From: an uncultured Sphingomonadales bacterium
GTDB lineage: Bacteria; Pseudomonadota; Alphaproteobacteria; Sphingomonadales; Sphingomonadaceae
Reading direction: 5' to 3'
NCBI GenBank assembly: GCA_903839675.1
Contig: CAIMDB010000028.1
Coordinates: 124,001 to 188,000, forward strand
DNA length: 64,000 bases
Positions 53,371 through 61,966 of this stretch are shown here, piece by piece. The notes beneath the pieces were generated by a model. The model worked only from the letters and a program-made list of their open reading frames with translations, was not told the DNA's origin and did not search any database. A program made the translations under genes and the position numbers. Each line of letters opens with the position of its first letter. Within the stretch, counting starts at the first letter, position 1.

Positions 53371-54404
53371 CGGGCAAGGATGCGCGCAATCGGCTTTGAA
53401 AGGCCCCAAAGCGCGCCCATCATCGCGGCACCTACCACGCCGTCCAGCGCATAGTGCCACCCCAGATGCACAGACGCGATCCAGATCGTGAGCGCATAAA
53501 CCGTGAAGATACCACCGAGCAGGCGGCTGCGGCGGAACCCGGCAATGGCGAATAGGGTCGCCATGGCGACGTGCATGGAGGGCATCGCAGAAATGCCGCT
53601 TGCGAAATCAAGGTTGGTCCCCGCCTGTGTCGCTTCCAGCATGTCCTGAAAATAAAGCGCGCGGATGCTGAGGCCAAAAGACTGCGCCTGCCCGTCTAGC
53701 GCTTCAAGGGCGGCGTGCAGTTTCAGGAACCCCGCATTGGGGCCAACAAGGTCATTATAATAGCACGGCCCAGCTGAACCAAGCAGCCAAGCACCGATGC
53801 TGCCGATGATCACCCAAGAGGCAACCCATGTCCCGATCAGGCGGCCCCGCGCGTCCACATCATGGATCGCAGCCGACACAACCATTGGAAACAGAAACAT
53901 CATCGGTAACCAAAAGGCATAAGCTGCATCGAGGACCAACGTCGGCCAAACGCCGCCAAAAAAGGCATGCGTCACTTCCCATGCATCGCGCCCACCAAAG
54001 ATCCAGCGTTCGGCCGCGGCAATATGAACGTCGAACGGGAAGCCGCGCGCCGGCAGGACGATCTGCTTGAACACTTGAAAAAGAGGCAGGGTCACCCCCG
54101 TTGCCAGTACGGCAGACACCATCCAGCGCGTCCGCAATTCGGCAGGGTCCGTCGTCGCGCGGAAAAACGCCGGGACGCGCCAGCAGGCAATGACGATCCC
54201 GGCTGCCAAAAACGACAGGCCAAGATACGCCCCGTTGAGCAAGCCCAGTTCAACCAAGTTCAGATGCGGATAGAGAAAGACCGGCCAGATGATGCTGGCA
54301 GCCACACACAAGGACAGCACGCCGAGCACAACCAGACGCATCCGACCACCCGTTGGGTCGAGGATCTCAGACCGTGCAGAAACTGCGCTCTTTGCGAATG
54401 CCAA
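53367..54404 (-). CDS. PAP2 superfamily membrane phosphatase
   Basis: A 345-residue integral-membrane protein with about eight helices and a PAP2-type active site: SGISAMPSMHVAMATLFAIA and LGWHYALDGVVGAAM (the H and D of the third motif). This arrangement resembles the inositolphosphotransferase (Aur1/Ipt1)-like PAP2_3 branch, which acts on phospholipid or sphingolipid head groups; relevant because sphingomonads make sphingolipids. The start is uncertain: a TTG after AGGA, or an ATG at 54341 after GGTGG. It converges with the crotonase gene. Confidence 0.82.
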   Translation of the reverse strand: MAFAKSAVSARSEILDPTGGRMRLVVLGVLSLCVAASIIWPVFLYPHLNLVELGLLNGAYLGLSFLAAGIVIACWRVPAFFRATTDPAELRTRWMVSAVLATGVTLPLFQVFKQIVLPARGFPFDVHIAAAERWIFGGRDAWEVTHAFFGGVWPTLVLDAAYAFWLPMMFLFPMVVSAAIHDVDARGRLIGTWVASWVIIGSIGAWLLGSAGPCYYNDLVGPNAGFLKLHAALEALDGQAQSFGLSIRALYFQDMLEATQAGTNLDFASGISAMPSMHVAMATLFAIAGFRRSRLLGGIFTVYALTIWIASVHLGWHYALDGVVGAAMMGALWGLSKPIARILAR

Positions 54405-54504
54405 CCCAAATCCTCAAAGCTGATCGATTGATCTGCCTTTGCTGGCAACAGCGGTTGCTGCGCCTTTGTCATCAAGTTGTAACAAATGAGCGTCGTGCAG
54501 GCCA

Positions 54505-54527
54505 GCGCTTTTGGAAGCGCCGTTTTT
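54505..54527 (+). terminator. Orphan terminator-like hairpin
   Basis: GCGCTT (54505-54510) and AAGCGC (54515-54520) pair around TTGG, followed by CGTTTTT. It points rightward but no rightward gene precedes it. It could end an unseen small RNA or be left over from a rearrangement. The rest of the 255-base gap (54405-54659) has no gene I can support. Confidence 0.4.
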
Positions 54528-54659
54528 CCCGCTTTTAGGCACCGATCAATGTGTTCCCCTCCACGTGAGAAAGGCAAGTTCAATCAGGGCAAGCAGCAAC
54601 GCTGCGGCTGGCCTACAAAGGTGGTTTCAAGGCCGGAGCGAGGCGCGGTGTTCAGGTCA

Positions 54660-55577
54660 CTATCCCCGTGGTTCGCCCATGCGGACCAAATCTGCGAGCA
54701 TGCGGGTCGTGGGCGCAGGTACGCCGGCCTGTTCAGCCATGCGCACAATGGCGCCGTTGATCGATTCGATCTCGGTAAGGCGGCCGGCCAGCCGGTCCTG
54801 CAGCATTGAGGGCTTGTGCGTGCGGTGATTGGCCAGCGCAAAATCGATCTTGGTGAGCACCCGCGCAGGATCGATGGGCACGCCGAGCGCGGTTGCGGTC
54901 GCAATCGTCTCTTCGGCGACGGCGGTGGCGATGCGGCGGCCCTCGGGGCAATCGAGCCCACCGACGGGCAGGCCTGTGATCGTCGAAAGCGGATTGAGCG
55001 CGGCGTTGAAGGCGACCTTTTCCCAAACCGAGACGCGCACTTTGGGGTCGATCTCGGCATTGAGTAAGCCCAGGTTCAGCGCCTCGGTCACGGCATTGGC
55101 GTGGGCATGGGCGCGATCATTGGCACCGCCCAGCCAGATATGTCCTGCCCCGTGCGAGGCGACCTGCGCCGGGCCTTCGAGATCAGCGGGGAAATCAGTC
55201 ACGCCCCACAGAATGTGATCGGTGTGGAACACCTCTGCGATGGCTTCGACATTGCCGAGCCCGTTTTGGAGCGTGAGGACAAGCGGGTTGTGCGCCGCGA
55301 GATGGGCGACCGAGCGGATGGCCGCCGCGCTGAACATGCCCTTGGTCATCAGCAGCACGAGATCGACCGGCTCCACCACATCCGCGGCAAGGCAGGCCCG
55401 GACCCGCACCGTGGCTGTGCCGCTATCGTCGTGGAGCGTAATACCTTCGTGCCCGATGACGTCGAGCCGCGCCTGATCGACATCGACCACCGTTACATCG
55501 AGCCCGCCCGCCGCCAGCCGCGCCGCTAGAAAACAGCCCATGGCGCCAGCGCCGACAATCACGATCTTCGAAAGCAT
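54660..55577 (-). CDS. Ketopantoate reductase family oxidoreductase
   Basis: A 305-residue NADP-dependent reductase of the ApbA/PanE family. It begins IVIVGAGAMGCFLAARLAAGG (nucleotide binding), has LLMTKGMFSAAA with the family lysine, LTLQNGLGNVEAI, and the helix SVWEKVAFNAALNPLSTITGLP carrying the catalytic lysine and asparagines. PanE itself reduces 2-dehydropantoate, but its neighbours (LysR, decarboxylase, dioxygenase) suggest a catabolic role on another 2-oxo acid. It lies 51 bases downstream of the LysR gene on the same strand. Confidence 0.88.
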   Translation of the reverse strand: MLSKIVIVGAGAMGCFLAARLAAGGLDVTVVDVDQARLDVIGHEGITLHDDSGTATVRVRACLAADVVEPVDLVLLMTKGMFSAAAIRSVAHLAAHNPLVLTLQNGLGNVEAIAEVFHTDHILWGVTDFPADLEGPAQVASHGAGHIWLGGANDRAHAHANAVTEALNLGLLNAEIDPKVRVSVWEKVAFNAALNPLSTITGLPVGGLDCPEGRRIATAVAEETIATATALGVPIDPARVLTKIDFALANHRTHKPSMLQDRLAGRLTEIESINGAIVRMAEQAGVPAPTTRMLADLVRMGEPRG

Positions 55578-55628
55578 AACTCGGTTCCTCTTATATACAC
55601 GCGGTTGTTTCTGGATCGGCTTGGGGGG

Positions 55629-56519
55629 TCAAGTCCGCAGAGGTAAGTACGCCGCAAACTGCCGCGCAGCCTGCGGCAAGAGCCCTGCTCGGCGGCGATA
55701 GAGCAGGACCTGACGCTCCATTTCCAGCGCCGGGACTGTGAGTTGCCGCATGGTCCCGCTGGCAAGGTGCGGCGCAACCAGTGGACCCGGCAGCCAGCAC
55801 AGCAGGCGGCTGGCTGCCGACACTGCGACCATGCTTTCCACGGATGCAGTTTCGACCGGAACAGGCGGTTCGGAAAGGCCAAGCTCGCGGAACCGTGCTG
55901 CAAACTGGATCCGCGGCGTCGCGGACGGCCCCGGCATGACCCAACTTTCCTTTGCTAGATCCATCATGGAGGGGTGATCGCTGATCGGATTTTCAGCGGC
56001 GCAGAACACGCCGAACCGGTCCGAATAGGCGCAGGTTCCCATGGCCTCGACCGCATCGGATTCGAGCCGCGATGCCGTCACGACCAGCTCGAGTTTCCGA
56101 TCAAGCAGGGCGCTCAGCAGATCGCCGTCGGTCCCTTCGATCATTTCCACCGAGAGGTCGGGATATTCCTTGAGCAGCGTTGCGACAGCCTGGGTGACGA
56201 AGGTGCGCATCACTGCCGCAACAGCGCCGATGCGCACCACTCCGCGCCGAAGCCCGCGTAAGGCATCAAGCTGTTCCCGCGCGGCCTGCATCTCGAAAGC
56301 GAGGAGGCGCGCATGGTCGAGCAGGATTTCTCCCGCCGGGGTCAGGACCATGCCCTTGCTCTGCCGATCAAACAGGCGGTGGCCGAGGCGCTGTTCCATG
56401 CTCTGGATCATGCGGCTGAGCGAGGGCTGTGTAAGGTGGACAAGCGCTGCGGCGCGACCGAGGCTGCCGGTTTCGGTGATGGCAAGAAAAGCCCGAAGTT
56501 GGCGTTCGTCAAAGTCCAT
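55629..56519 (-). CDS. LysR family transcriptional regulator
   Basis: A 296-residue LysR regulator. The N-terminal winged helix reads DERQLRAFLAITETGSLGRAAALVHLTQPSLSRMIQSME (about 3-41), followed by LGHRLFDRQSKGMVLTPAG. The C-terminal co-inducer domain starts near residue 90. It is divergent from the decarboxylase gene with 105 bases between, the usual layout for a LysR protein controlling the catabolic genes beside it. A palindrome lies in that gap. The inducer is probably an aromatic acid, by context only. Confidence 0.93.
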   Translation of the reverse strand: MDFDERQLRAFLAITETGSLGRAAALVHLTQPSLSRMIQSMEQRLGHRLFDRQSKGMVLTPAGEILLDHARLLAFEMQAAREQLDALRGLRRGVVRIGAVAAVMRTFVTQAVATLLKEYPDLSVEMIEGTDGDLLSALLDRKLELVVTASRLESDAVEAMGTCAYSDRFGVFCAAENPISDHPSMMDLAKESWVMPGPSATPRIQFAARFRELGLSEPPVPVETASVESMVAVSAASRLLCWLPGPLVAPHLASGTMRQLTVPALEMERQVLLYRRRAGLLPQAARQFAAYLPLRT

Positions 56520-56548
56520 GCACTCTACGTATGCCTTTCAGCAAAAAT

Positions 56549-56558
56549 TGCAATTGCA
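56549..56558. promoter_or_regulatory. Palindrome in the LysR/decarboxylase gap
   Basis: TGCAATTGCA is a perfect 10-base palindrome 29 bases before the LysR start and 66 before the decarboxylase start. It is a candidate LysR binding site controlling both directions. Confidence 0.4.
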
Positions 56559-56624
56559 GCTATGGAAAAGACGGAGCACTCTGGCCGCGAGGGTCGCCAC
56601 GAGGCAGGCCCGCGGGGAGAGACC

Positions 56625-58181
56625 ATGCCTAGCGTTCGTGAGATTACCATCGGCCTGCTGCGCGAGTTGGGCATGACAACAATCTTCGGCAATCCCGGCT
56701 CGACCGAACTGCCTATGTTCCGCGATTTTCCTGAAGACTTCCGCTATGTGATGGGCCTTCAGGAAAGCGTCGTGCTGGGCATAGCGGACGGCTTTGCGCA
56801 GGGAACGCGCAATGCAGCCATCGTCAACCTCCACAGCTCTGCAGGCGTCGGCCATTCGCTCGGCAACCTGTTCACGGCCTACAAGAACCAGACCCCGCTG
56901 GTGGTGACAGCGGGGCAGCAGGCGCGCTCGATCCTGCCTTACGAGCCGTTTCTGTTTGCCGAGCGGGCAACCGAGTTTCCACAGCCTTTCGTGAAGTGGT
57001 CCTGTGAGCCGGCGCGGGCGCAGGACGTGCCAGCGGCGATTGCGCGCGCTTACGCCGTGGCGATGGAGCCGCCCTACGGGCCCACGTTCGTTTCGATCCC
57101 CATTGATGACTGGGATCAGCCGGGCGAGTTGTTCACTCCACGCCGCATCCACGCCGCGCGCGCGCCCGACCGCGCTGCTTTGGCTGAATGCGCCGAAGCC
57201 TTGAGCAGGGCCGCCCGGCCCGCGCTGGTCGTGGGCGCTGGCGTCGCGCGTGATGGCGCATGGGACGAGGTGATTGCGCTTGCCGAGAAGCACCAGGCCA
57301 CCGTCTGGGTCGCACCGATGTCAGCCCGGTGCAGCTTTCCGGAAAACCACCCGCTGTTCGCTGGGTTCCTGACGGCAGGGCGCGAGGCGATTGTGGCGCA
57401 ACTCTCCGGCCGGGATTTCGTGCTGGCGCTGGGCGGTCCGATGAACCTTTACCATGTCGAGGGGCACGGGCCACATATAGCCGAAGGGACCGAGGTCTGG
57501 CTGATCGGCGACAACCATGTTCATGCCGCATGGGCTCCAGTCGGTTCGGCGATTGTCGCCAATACCCGGCAGGCGCTGGCGCTGCTGCTGGAAAGCGGCC
57601 CCGCACCCACACGATCAGCGCCAGAACCGAAGGCGCTGCCGCCGGTGCTCAATGGTTCTGCGATGACGGATTCCTATGTGCTGCAGCGGCTTGCCGCGCT
57701 GCGCCGCCCGAACAGCGTGATCGTCGAGGAAGCACCTTCGACGCGCGGGACGATGCACGATTATCTGCCGATCGTGGCAAAGGATACGTTTTACACCTGC
57801 GCCAGTGGTGGGCTGGGACATGGCCTGCCAGCTGCAATCGGCATGGCGCTGGCCCGGCCTGACGAAAAGGTGATCGCGGTGCTGGGCGACGGATCATCGA
57901 TGTACGCCATTCAGGGGCTCCATGCAGCCGCGCAACTGGGCGTGGCGGTCAGCTTCATCATCCTAAAGAACCGGCGCTACGAGGCCTTGCACAGCTTCGG
58001 GCGGCTGTTCGGCTTGCAGACATTGGTGGGGACGCAGTTCCCAGAGCTCGACTTTTGCGCGCTCGCCACAGGGCATGGTATCGAGGGGCGCAGCGCGGGC
58101 GATGCGGGATCGCTTGACGCGGCACTGGCGTGGTCGCTGGCGGCGGACGGGCCGACGTTGGTCGAAGCGGTGATCGATTGA
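56625..58181 (+). CDS. Thiamine-dependent benzoylformate decarboxylase-like enzyme
   Basis: A 518-residue thiamine diphosphate enzyme. The catalytic residues of Pseudomonas benzoylformate decarboxylase fall at the same numbers: S26 in GNPGSTEL, E47 in GLQESVV and H70 in NLHSSAG; H277 in NLYHVEG matches the histidine near 281. The cofactor motif is GDGSSMYAIQGL to ILKN. The predicted reaction removes CO2 from an aromatic 2-oxo acid to give an aldehyde. Substrate choice is not certain. Start taken at the ATG after GGGGAGAG; the longer open frame runs into LysR. It is followed 14 bases later by the dioxygenase alpha gene. Confidence 0.9.
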   Translation: MPSVREITIGLLRELGMTTIFGNPGSTELPMFRDFPEDFRYVMGLQESVVLGIADGFAQGTRNAAIVNLHSSAGVGHSLGNLFTAYKNQTPLVVTAGQQARSILPYEPFLFAERATEFPQPFVKWSCEPARAQDVPAAIARAYAVAMEPPYGPTFVSIPIDDWDQPGELFTPRRIHAARAPDRAALAECAEALSRAARPALVVGAGVARDGAWDEVIALAEKHQATVWVAPMSARCSFPENHPLFAGFLTAGREAIVAQLSGRDFVLALGGPMNLYHVEGHGPHIAEGTEVWLIGDNHVHAAWAPVGSAIVANTRQALALLLESGPAPTRSAPEPKALPPVLNGSAMTDSYVLQRLAALRRPNSVIVEEAPSTRGTMHDYLPIVAKDTFYTCASGGLGHGLPAAIGMALARPDEKVIAVLGDGSSMYAIQGLHAAAQLGVAVSFIILKNRRYEALHSFGRLFGLQTLVGTQFPELDFCALATGHGIEGRSAGDAGSLDAALAWSLAADGPTLVEAVID

Positions 58182-58195
58182 AGAAGGGCGAGGCC

Positions 58196-59533
58196 ATGGA
58201 TGTGACCCGATACGTAGATGACCGCACCAAAGACGGGGTGTTCCGCGTCAATCGCGCAATCTTCACCGATCAGGCGGTGTTCGACCGCGAAATCGAACAG
58301 ATTTTCGAGGGCGGCTGGGTGTTCCTTGGCATCGACTCGCAGGCGGCAAACCCGCACGACTTCTTCACCGCCACGATCGGCCGGGTCCCCGTCATGGTGC
58401 AGCGCGATGGCGAGGGCACCTTGCGCGGCTTCGTCAATTCCTGCCCGCATAAGGGCGCACGGCTGGCGCAAACGCGAGCTGGCAACGCGCGGCTTCATGT
58501 GTGCCCTTATCACAGCTGGAGTTTCGACAGTGCGGGGCGCAGCAAGGCAGTGAAGTCACACCGTGCGGGCTGCTATAGCGCGGCGTTTGAGCAGACAGAC
58601 CATGGGCTTGCCGCGCTGCCGCGCTTCGAAGTCTATCGCGGGTTCCTGTTCGGCAGCCTGGCCGCTGATGTGCCGCCGCTGGCGAACTATCTGGGCGAGG
58701 CCGCCAAGCTGCTCGATCTCGTTGCTGACCAGAGCGAGGAAGGGCTAGAGCTGGTCCCCGGGCAGGTGACCTTCACCTATGAGGCCAACTGGAAGCTGCA
58801 GCTCGAAAACTGTTCTGACGCCTATCACTTCACTTCTGCACACCCCTCCTACATCCGCGTGCTCGAGCGGCGGCAGCAGGAAATGAGCGCGGATGTCGTC
58901 GCCTCGGTTTGGGAGAACAGCGACTATTGGAAGGAAGAAGCCCAAGGCGTTGCTGGCGGCAGCTACAGCTTTGCCAACGGCCACGTGCTCAACTGGGGCA
59001 TCTTCGGAATCACCCCGGCGATCCCGCTCTATGAAAAGGCAGGCGTGCTGGCGGAGCGCCACGGCGAGGGCAAGCGCGACTGGATGTTCAATATGCGCAA
59101 CCTCACGATCTTCCCTAATCTGCAGGTCGCCGAAAACGCATCGAGCCAGTTGCGCGTGATCCGCCCGATTGCGCCGGGCCTCACCGAGATGCGCACATGG
59201 TGCATTGCGCCCAAGGGCGAGAGCGACGCCGCACGCCGCCAGCGCATCCGCCAGTATGAAGACTTCTTCAACCCGACCGGCATGGCGACGCCCGACGACA
59301 CCGTCTCTTACGAGAACTGCCAGATCGGCTATGCCGGCACAGTGGAGCCATGGTTGCAAGGCTATGCGCGGGGGATGACGGCCACTGTGGAAGGCGGCAA
59401 CCGCTTTTCCGAGCTGCTGGGGATGAGCCCTGAGCGCAGCGTACTCGCTGATGCGCAGCTTTGCGACGAGACCCTGTTCCACAGCTACTACCGCGCCTGG
59501 GCCAAGCGCATGGCGGGAGGTTCAGAAGCATGA
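58196..59533 (+). CDS. Aromatic ring-hydroxylating dioxygenase, alpha subunit
   Basis: A 445-residue Rieske oxygenase large subunit. The Rieske cluster ligands are C83, H85, C103 and H106 (CPH, 17 residues, CPYH). The mononuclear iron ligands are H211 and H216 in DAYHFTSAH, preceded by the bridging D208, with the third ligand probably in the PDDTVSYE region. It would add O2 to an aromatic ring or demethylate/decarboxylate it. The start follows GAAGGGCGAGG. It overlaps the beta gene by four bases. No ferredoxin or reductase gene is nearby. Confidence 0.93.
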   Translation: MDVTRYVDDRTKDGVFRVNRAIFTDQAVFDREIEQIFEGGWVFLGIDSQAANPHDFFTATIGRVPVMVQRDGEGTLRGFVNSCPHKGARLAQTRAGNARLHVCPYHSWSFDSAGRSKAVKSHRAGCYSAAFEQTDHGLAALPRFEVYRGFLFGSLAADVPPLANYLGEAAKLLDLVADQSEEGLELVPGQVTFTYEANWKLQLENCSDAYHFTSAHPSYIRVLERRQQEMSADVVASVWENSDYWKEEAQGVAGGSYSFANGHVLNWGIFGITPAIPLYEKAGVLAERHGEGKRDWMFNMRNLTIFPNLQVAENASSQLRVIRPIAPGLTEMRTWCIAPKGESDAARRQRIRQYEDFFNPTGMATPDDTVSYENCQIGYAGTVEPWLQGYARGMTATVEGGNRFSELLGMSPERSVLADAQLCDETLFHSYYRAWAKRMAGGSEA

Positions 59534-60030
59534 GCGCGCCGCTGACCCGCACCGAGGCCGAAGACCTGCTCTACCGCGAGGCGCTGCTGATCGATACGCA
59601 GCGGTTTTCCGAATGGCTGGAGCTGTTCACCCCCGATGTCGAATTCTGGATGCCGGCCTGGCGCGACGAGTCCACCACGACCGAGAACCCCGACCGCGAA
59701 CTCTCGCTGATCTACTATAAGGGTCGGCGCAATCTGGAGGATCGGGTCATGCGCCTGACCTCGGGGCTGTCCACCGCCTCATCACCGCTACCGCGCGTCG
59801 TGCATCAGGTTACCAATGTGTTGGTGGTAGAGGCCGACGAGGCGGCAGCGACCGTCTCAGCCGCCTTCACGTGCCATCGCTTCGATGTAAGGATGGACAG
59901 GACGGACTGCTTCTTCGGTCGGTACGAGTACCATATGGTGCGGCAAAGCGGGGCGTGGCTGATCGCGCGCAAGAAGATCACCCTACTCAACGATACGATC
60001 CCCACGGTCGTAGATATCAACGCGATCTAA
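59530..60030 (+). CDS. Aromatic ring-hydroxylating dioxygenase, beta subunit
   Basis: A 166-residue small subunit with the NTF2/SnoaL-like cone fold: EDLLYREALLIDTQRFSEWLELFTPDVEFWMP, then YYKGRRNLEDRVMRL, TNVLV, FFGRYEYHMV and IARKKITLLND. It partners the alpha subunit to form the oxygenase (alpha3beta3 in known cases) and contributes structure rather than metal ligands. The true start is the ATG overlapping the alpha stop; earlier in-frame starts lie in the alpha gene. Confidence 0.92.
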   Translation: MSAPLTRTEAEDLLYREALLIDTQRFSEWLELFTPDVEFWMPAWRDESTTTENPDRELSLIYYKGRRNLEDRVMRLTSGLSTASSPLPRVVHQVTNVLVVEADEAAATVSAAFTCHRFDVRMDRTDCFFGRYEYHMVRQSGAWLIARKKITLLNDTIPTVVDINAI

Positions 60031-60219
60031 AATCGCTGCCGGGCCGACAGGTTAAGGCACCCGATTGCTTTCAGGAAGGCGTCTTTGGCCCAGACATGAA
60101 GCTGGCGGTTCGGCGTGTCGTGATGCTTAAGCTTCGGGGAGCATCAGAACGCTCTCGCAGCCGGAATCACAGGGCAAAATAGCGCCATCGGCAATGTGAG
60201 TGGTTTTATTGGTAAATGG
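60031..60219. other. Gap between the dioxygenase cluster and tRNA-Arg
   Basis: No gene is supported here. GATGCT and AGCATC pair around 60122-60146 as a small hairpin. The stretch follows the catabolic cluster and lies on the 3' side of the tRNA gene, a place where integrated elements often end, but I find no copy of the tRNA end nearby and no integrase. Confidence 0.4.
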
Positions 60220-60293
60220 CGCGCCCGGAACGATTCGAACGTCCGACCCTCAGATTCGTAGTCTGATGCTCTATCCAGCTGAGCTACGGGCGC
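60220..60293 (-). tRNA. tRNA-Arg (anticodon ACG)
   Basis: The minus strand folds into a standard 74-base cloverleaf. The acceptor stem is GCGCCCG paired with CGGGCGC. The D arm is GCUC with GAGC. The anticodon loop CUACGAA gives anticodon ACG, and the T arm holds UUCGAAU. The CCA end is not encoded. With A34 edited to inosine it reads CGU, CGC and CGA. Confidence 0.95.
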
Positions 60294-60377
60294 GCATTGA
60301 AGTGGCGCGGTTAGTCGGCTTTTTTGCAAAGTGCAACCCCGTTGCGACTTGGAAATGCAACTCCTAGAAGCAAGGAC

Positions 60378-60875
60378 ATGAACCGCATCCTCCTTTCCGC
60401 CCTTATCCTATCCCTCACTGGCTGCGCGGCGGCAGGAAAATATCCTTCGCTCAACCCCCGACCCATCGAGGCCAAGGCCGCAGGATTGCTGGCCGAACCC
60501 ACAGTACCAGATGCGCCGCTGGCCCCCGCCACTGCAGAAGCGCTTTCAAAGATTGATGCGGCCCTCCGCCTTGCAGAGGGCGGCGTGTCGGCATTCGATG
60601 CGGCGTTGCCTGCCACCCGCTCCGCGGCAAAAGCGGCCGGCGCCAGCGGATCAGAAAGCTGGATCAACGCCCAGATGGCCGTCTCTGCATTGGAACAGCA
60701 TCGCGGCCCGGTAAAATCGGCCCTCGCCGATCTGGGAGAGCTGCTCCGCACCACCCTGTCCAGCCCGCCGGGGGAGGACCTTACCCGCGTTCAGGACGCC
60801 ATCCGCACCGTCGAAGCCATGGATGCGCAGCAGGGTGAAGCCATAACCACGCTGTTACGGAGCCTTAGCCGCTAA
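60378..60875 (+). CDS. Lipoprotein of unknown function, 165 aa
   Basis: A small lipoprotein with a signal peptide ending in the lipobox LTGC (Cys 16). The mature part is alanine-rich and mostly helical (AEALSKIDAALRLAEGGVSAFDAAL ... AQMAVSALEQHRGPVKSALADL), without known motifs. AAGGA precedes the ATG by a proper distance; an upstream in-frame ATG is less likely. It converges with the gamma carbonic anhydrase gene, overlapping it by 11 bases. Function unknown. Confidence 0.8.
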   Translation: MNRILLSALILSLTGCAAAGKYPSLNPRPIEAKAAGLLAEPTVPDAPLAPATAEALSKIDAALRLAEGGVSAFDAALPATRSAAKAAGASGSESWINAQMAVSALEQHRGPVKSALADLGELLRTTLSSPPGEDLTRVQDAIRTVEAMDAQQGEAITTLLRSLSR

Positions 60876-61410
60876 TCGCAGCTTTGTGGGTTTTAGCATT
60901 GTGGACATAGTGCGCGACAGCGAGGCTGTTGCCTGTCGCCCACATCTCATCCAGTTCCCGCATCAGCTTTGCCGGACGCCCGCCCCACATCTGGAAGCTT
61001 TCGATGCGCTTGCCCGGCGTCAACATGCCACCGGCGGCCAGCATCGAATTTTCCTCAAGCACGCAGCCATCCATGACGATGGAGCCTAGGCCCACCAGCG
61101 CGTTCTTGCGCACGGTGCAGCCGTGGAGCATCGCCATATGGCCAATGAGCGCGCCCTCTTCGATGATGGTGGGGAAGCCGACCATGCCGCCCTTGTCCGA
61201 ATCGCAGTGGATGACAGTGCCATCCTGAATATTGGTGCGCGCGCCGATGCGGATGGCGTTGACGTCCCCGCGCAGCACGCAGTTATACCAGACGCTCGCT
61301 TCCGGCCCGATCTCAACGTCTCCGATGATGCGGCAGCCGGGTGCAATGAAGGCCGACGGATCAATGCGCGGCGTGTGCCCGTTCAGTGAGATGATGCTGA
61401 CGCCGTCCAT
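60865..61410 (-). CDS. Gamma carbonic anhydrase family protein
   Basis: A 181-residue left-handed beta-helix protein built from hexapeptide repeats (IGDVEIGPEASVWYN, IRIGARTNIQDGTVIH, IIEEGALIGHMAML, CTVRKNALVGLGSIVMDG). The metal-ligand histidines are in TVIHCD, LIGHMAMLHG. Family members bind Zn or Fe at trimer interfaces and include true carbonic anhydrases and inactive relatives such as YrdA/PaaY-type proteins; activity cannot be told. It overlaps the upstream acetyltransferase gene by 28 bases. Confidence 0.9.
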   Translation of the reverse strand: MDGVSIISLNGHTPRIDPSAFIAPGCRIIGDVEIGPEASVWYNCVLRGDVNAIRIGARTNIQDGTVIHCDSDKGGMVGFPTIIEEGALIGHMAMLHGCTVRKNALVGLGSIVMDGCVLEENSMLAAGGMLTPGKRIESFQMWGGRPAKLMRELDEMWATGNSLAVAHYVHNAKTHKAAISG

Positions 61411-61952
61411 TCCGCTCTCCCGATGCTATACGTGATATGGGCCTTTAACGGGCTGCCTTCGGGCACATTGGGGTGTTCAAACCCCATTTCGGCATGGCGG
61501 TGCATGCCGAGCCGTTCCATCAGGCCCCAGCTTTTTTCATTATTGTCGACCGTGATTGCCCAGACGTCTTCGTCAGGCAGGTGCGTAAAGGCCCAATCGA
61601 TGGAGGCCGATGCGGCTTCACGCGCATAGCCCTGCCCCCAAGTGTCGAAGGCAAAGCGCCAGCCCACTTCCACGCGGTCTTCAATCGGGGTGTTCTTGCC
61701 CCCACGGATGAGGCCACACCAGCCGATCAGCCGCCCGTCCTCCTTGCGTTCCACTGCCCAGAAGCAATGGCCAAGTGTTTCCTGCAAGCCGCGCAGGCGG
61801 GCGACGAGCGCCTCTATGTCGGCCATCGTCATGGCCGGGCCCAAAAACTTCATGACGCGCGGATCTGTATTGATCGCGTGGAACGCAACCATATCCCCAT
61901 CGCGCCATTCCCGCAGGATCAGGCGTTCGGTCTCAAGGAGAAATTCGGTCAT
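61383..61952 (-). CDS. GNAT family N-acetyltransferase (RimJ/RimL-like)
   Basis: A 189-residue acetyltransferase. It starts FLLETERLILREWRDGDMVAFHAI, has the acetyl-CoA motif WGQGYAREAASASIDWAF and VDNNEKSWGLMERLGMHRH near the C-terminus, typical of the RimJ/RimL group. It overlaps the carbonic anhydrase gene. Its ribosome site (AAAGG) lies almost directly against the left inverted repeat of the GxxExxY cassette, which separates it from hemB. Confidence 0.9.
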   Translation of the reverse strand: MTEFLLETERLILREWRDGDMVAFHAINTDPRVMKFLGPAMTMADIEALVARLRGLQETLGHCFWAVERKEDGRLIGWCGLIRGGKNTPIEDRVEVGWRFAFDTWGQGYAREAASASIDWAFTHLPDEDVWAITVDNNEKSWGLMERLGMHRHAEMGFEHPNVPEGSPLKAHITYSIGRAEWTASASSH

Positions 61953-61966
61953 GCGTCCGCCTTTAG

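Noticed and set aside
56313-56624. N-terminal extension of the decarboxylase frame into the LysR gene
   Set aside because: Antisense to the LysR start; the chosen ATG has a strong ribosome site and gives family-consistent residue numbers.
60060-60180. Possible transposase remnant after the dioxygenase genes
   Set aside because: The translation in any frame is too short and shows no motif I can name.
60031-60293. Attachment site of an integrative element at the tRNA
   Set aside because: No duplicated tRNA end was found near 54400-54660 and no integrase gene is present, so an attL/attR pair is not claimed.
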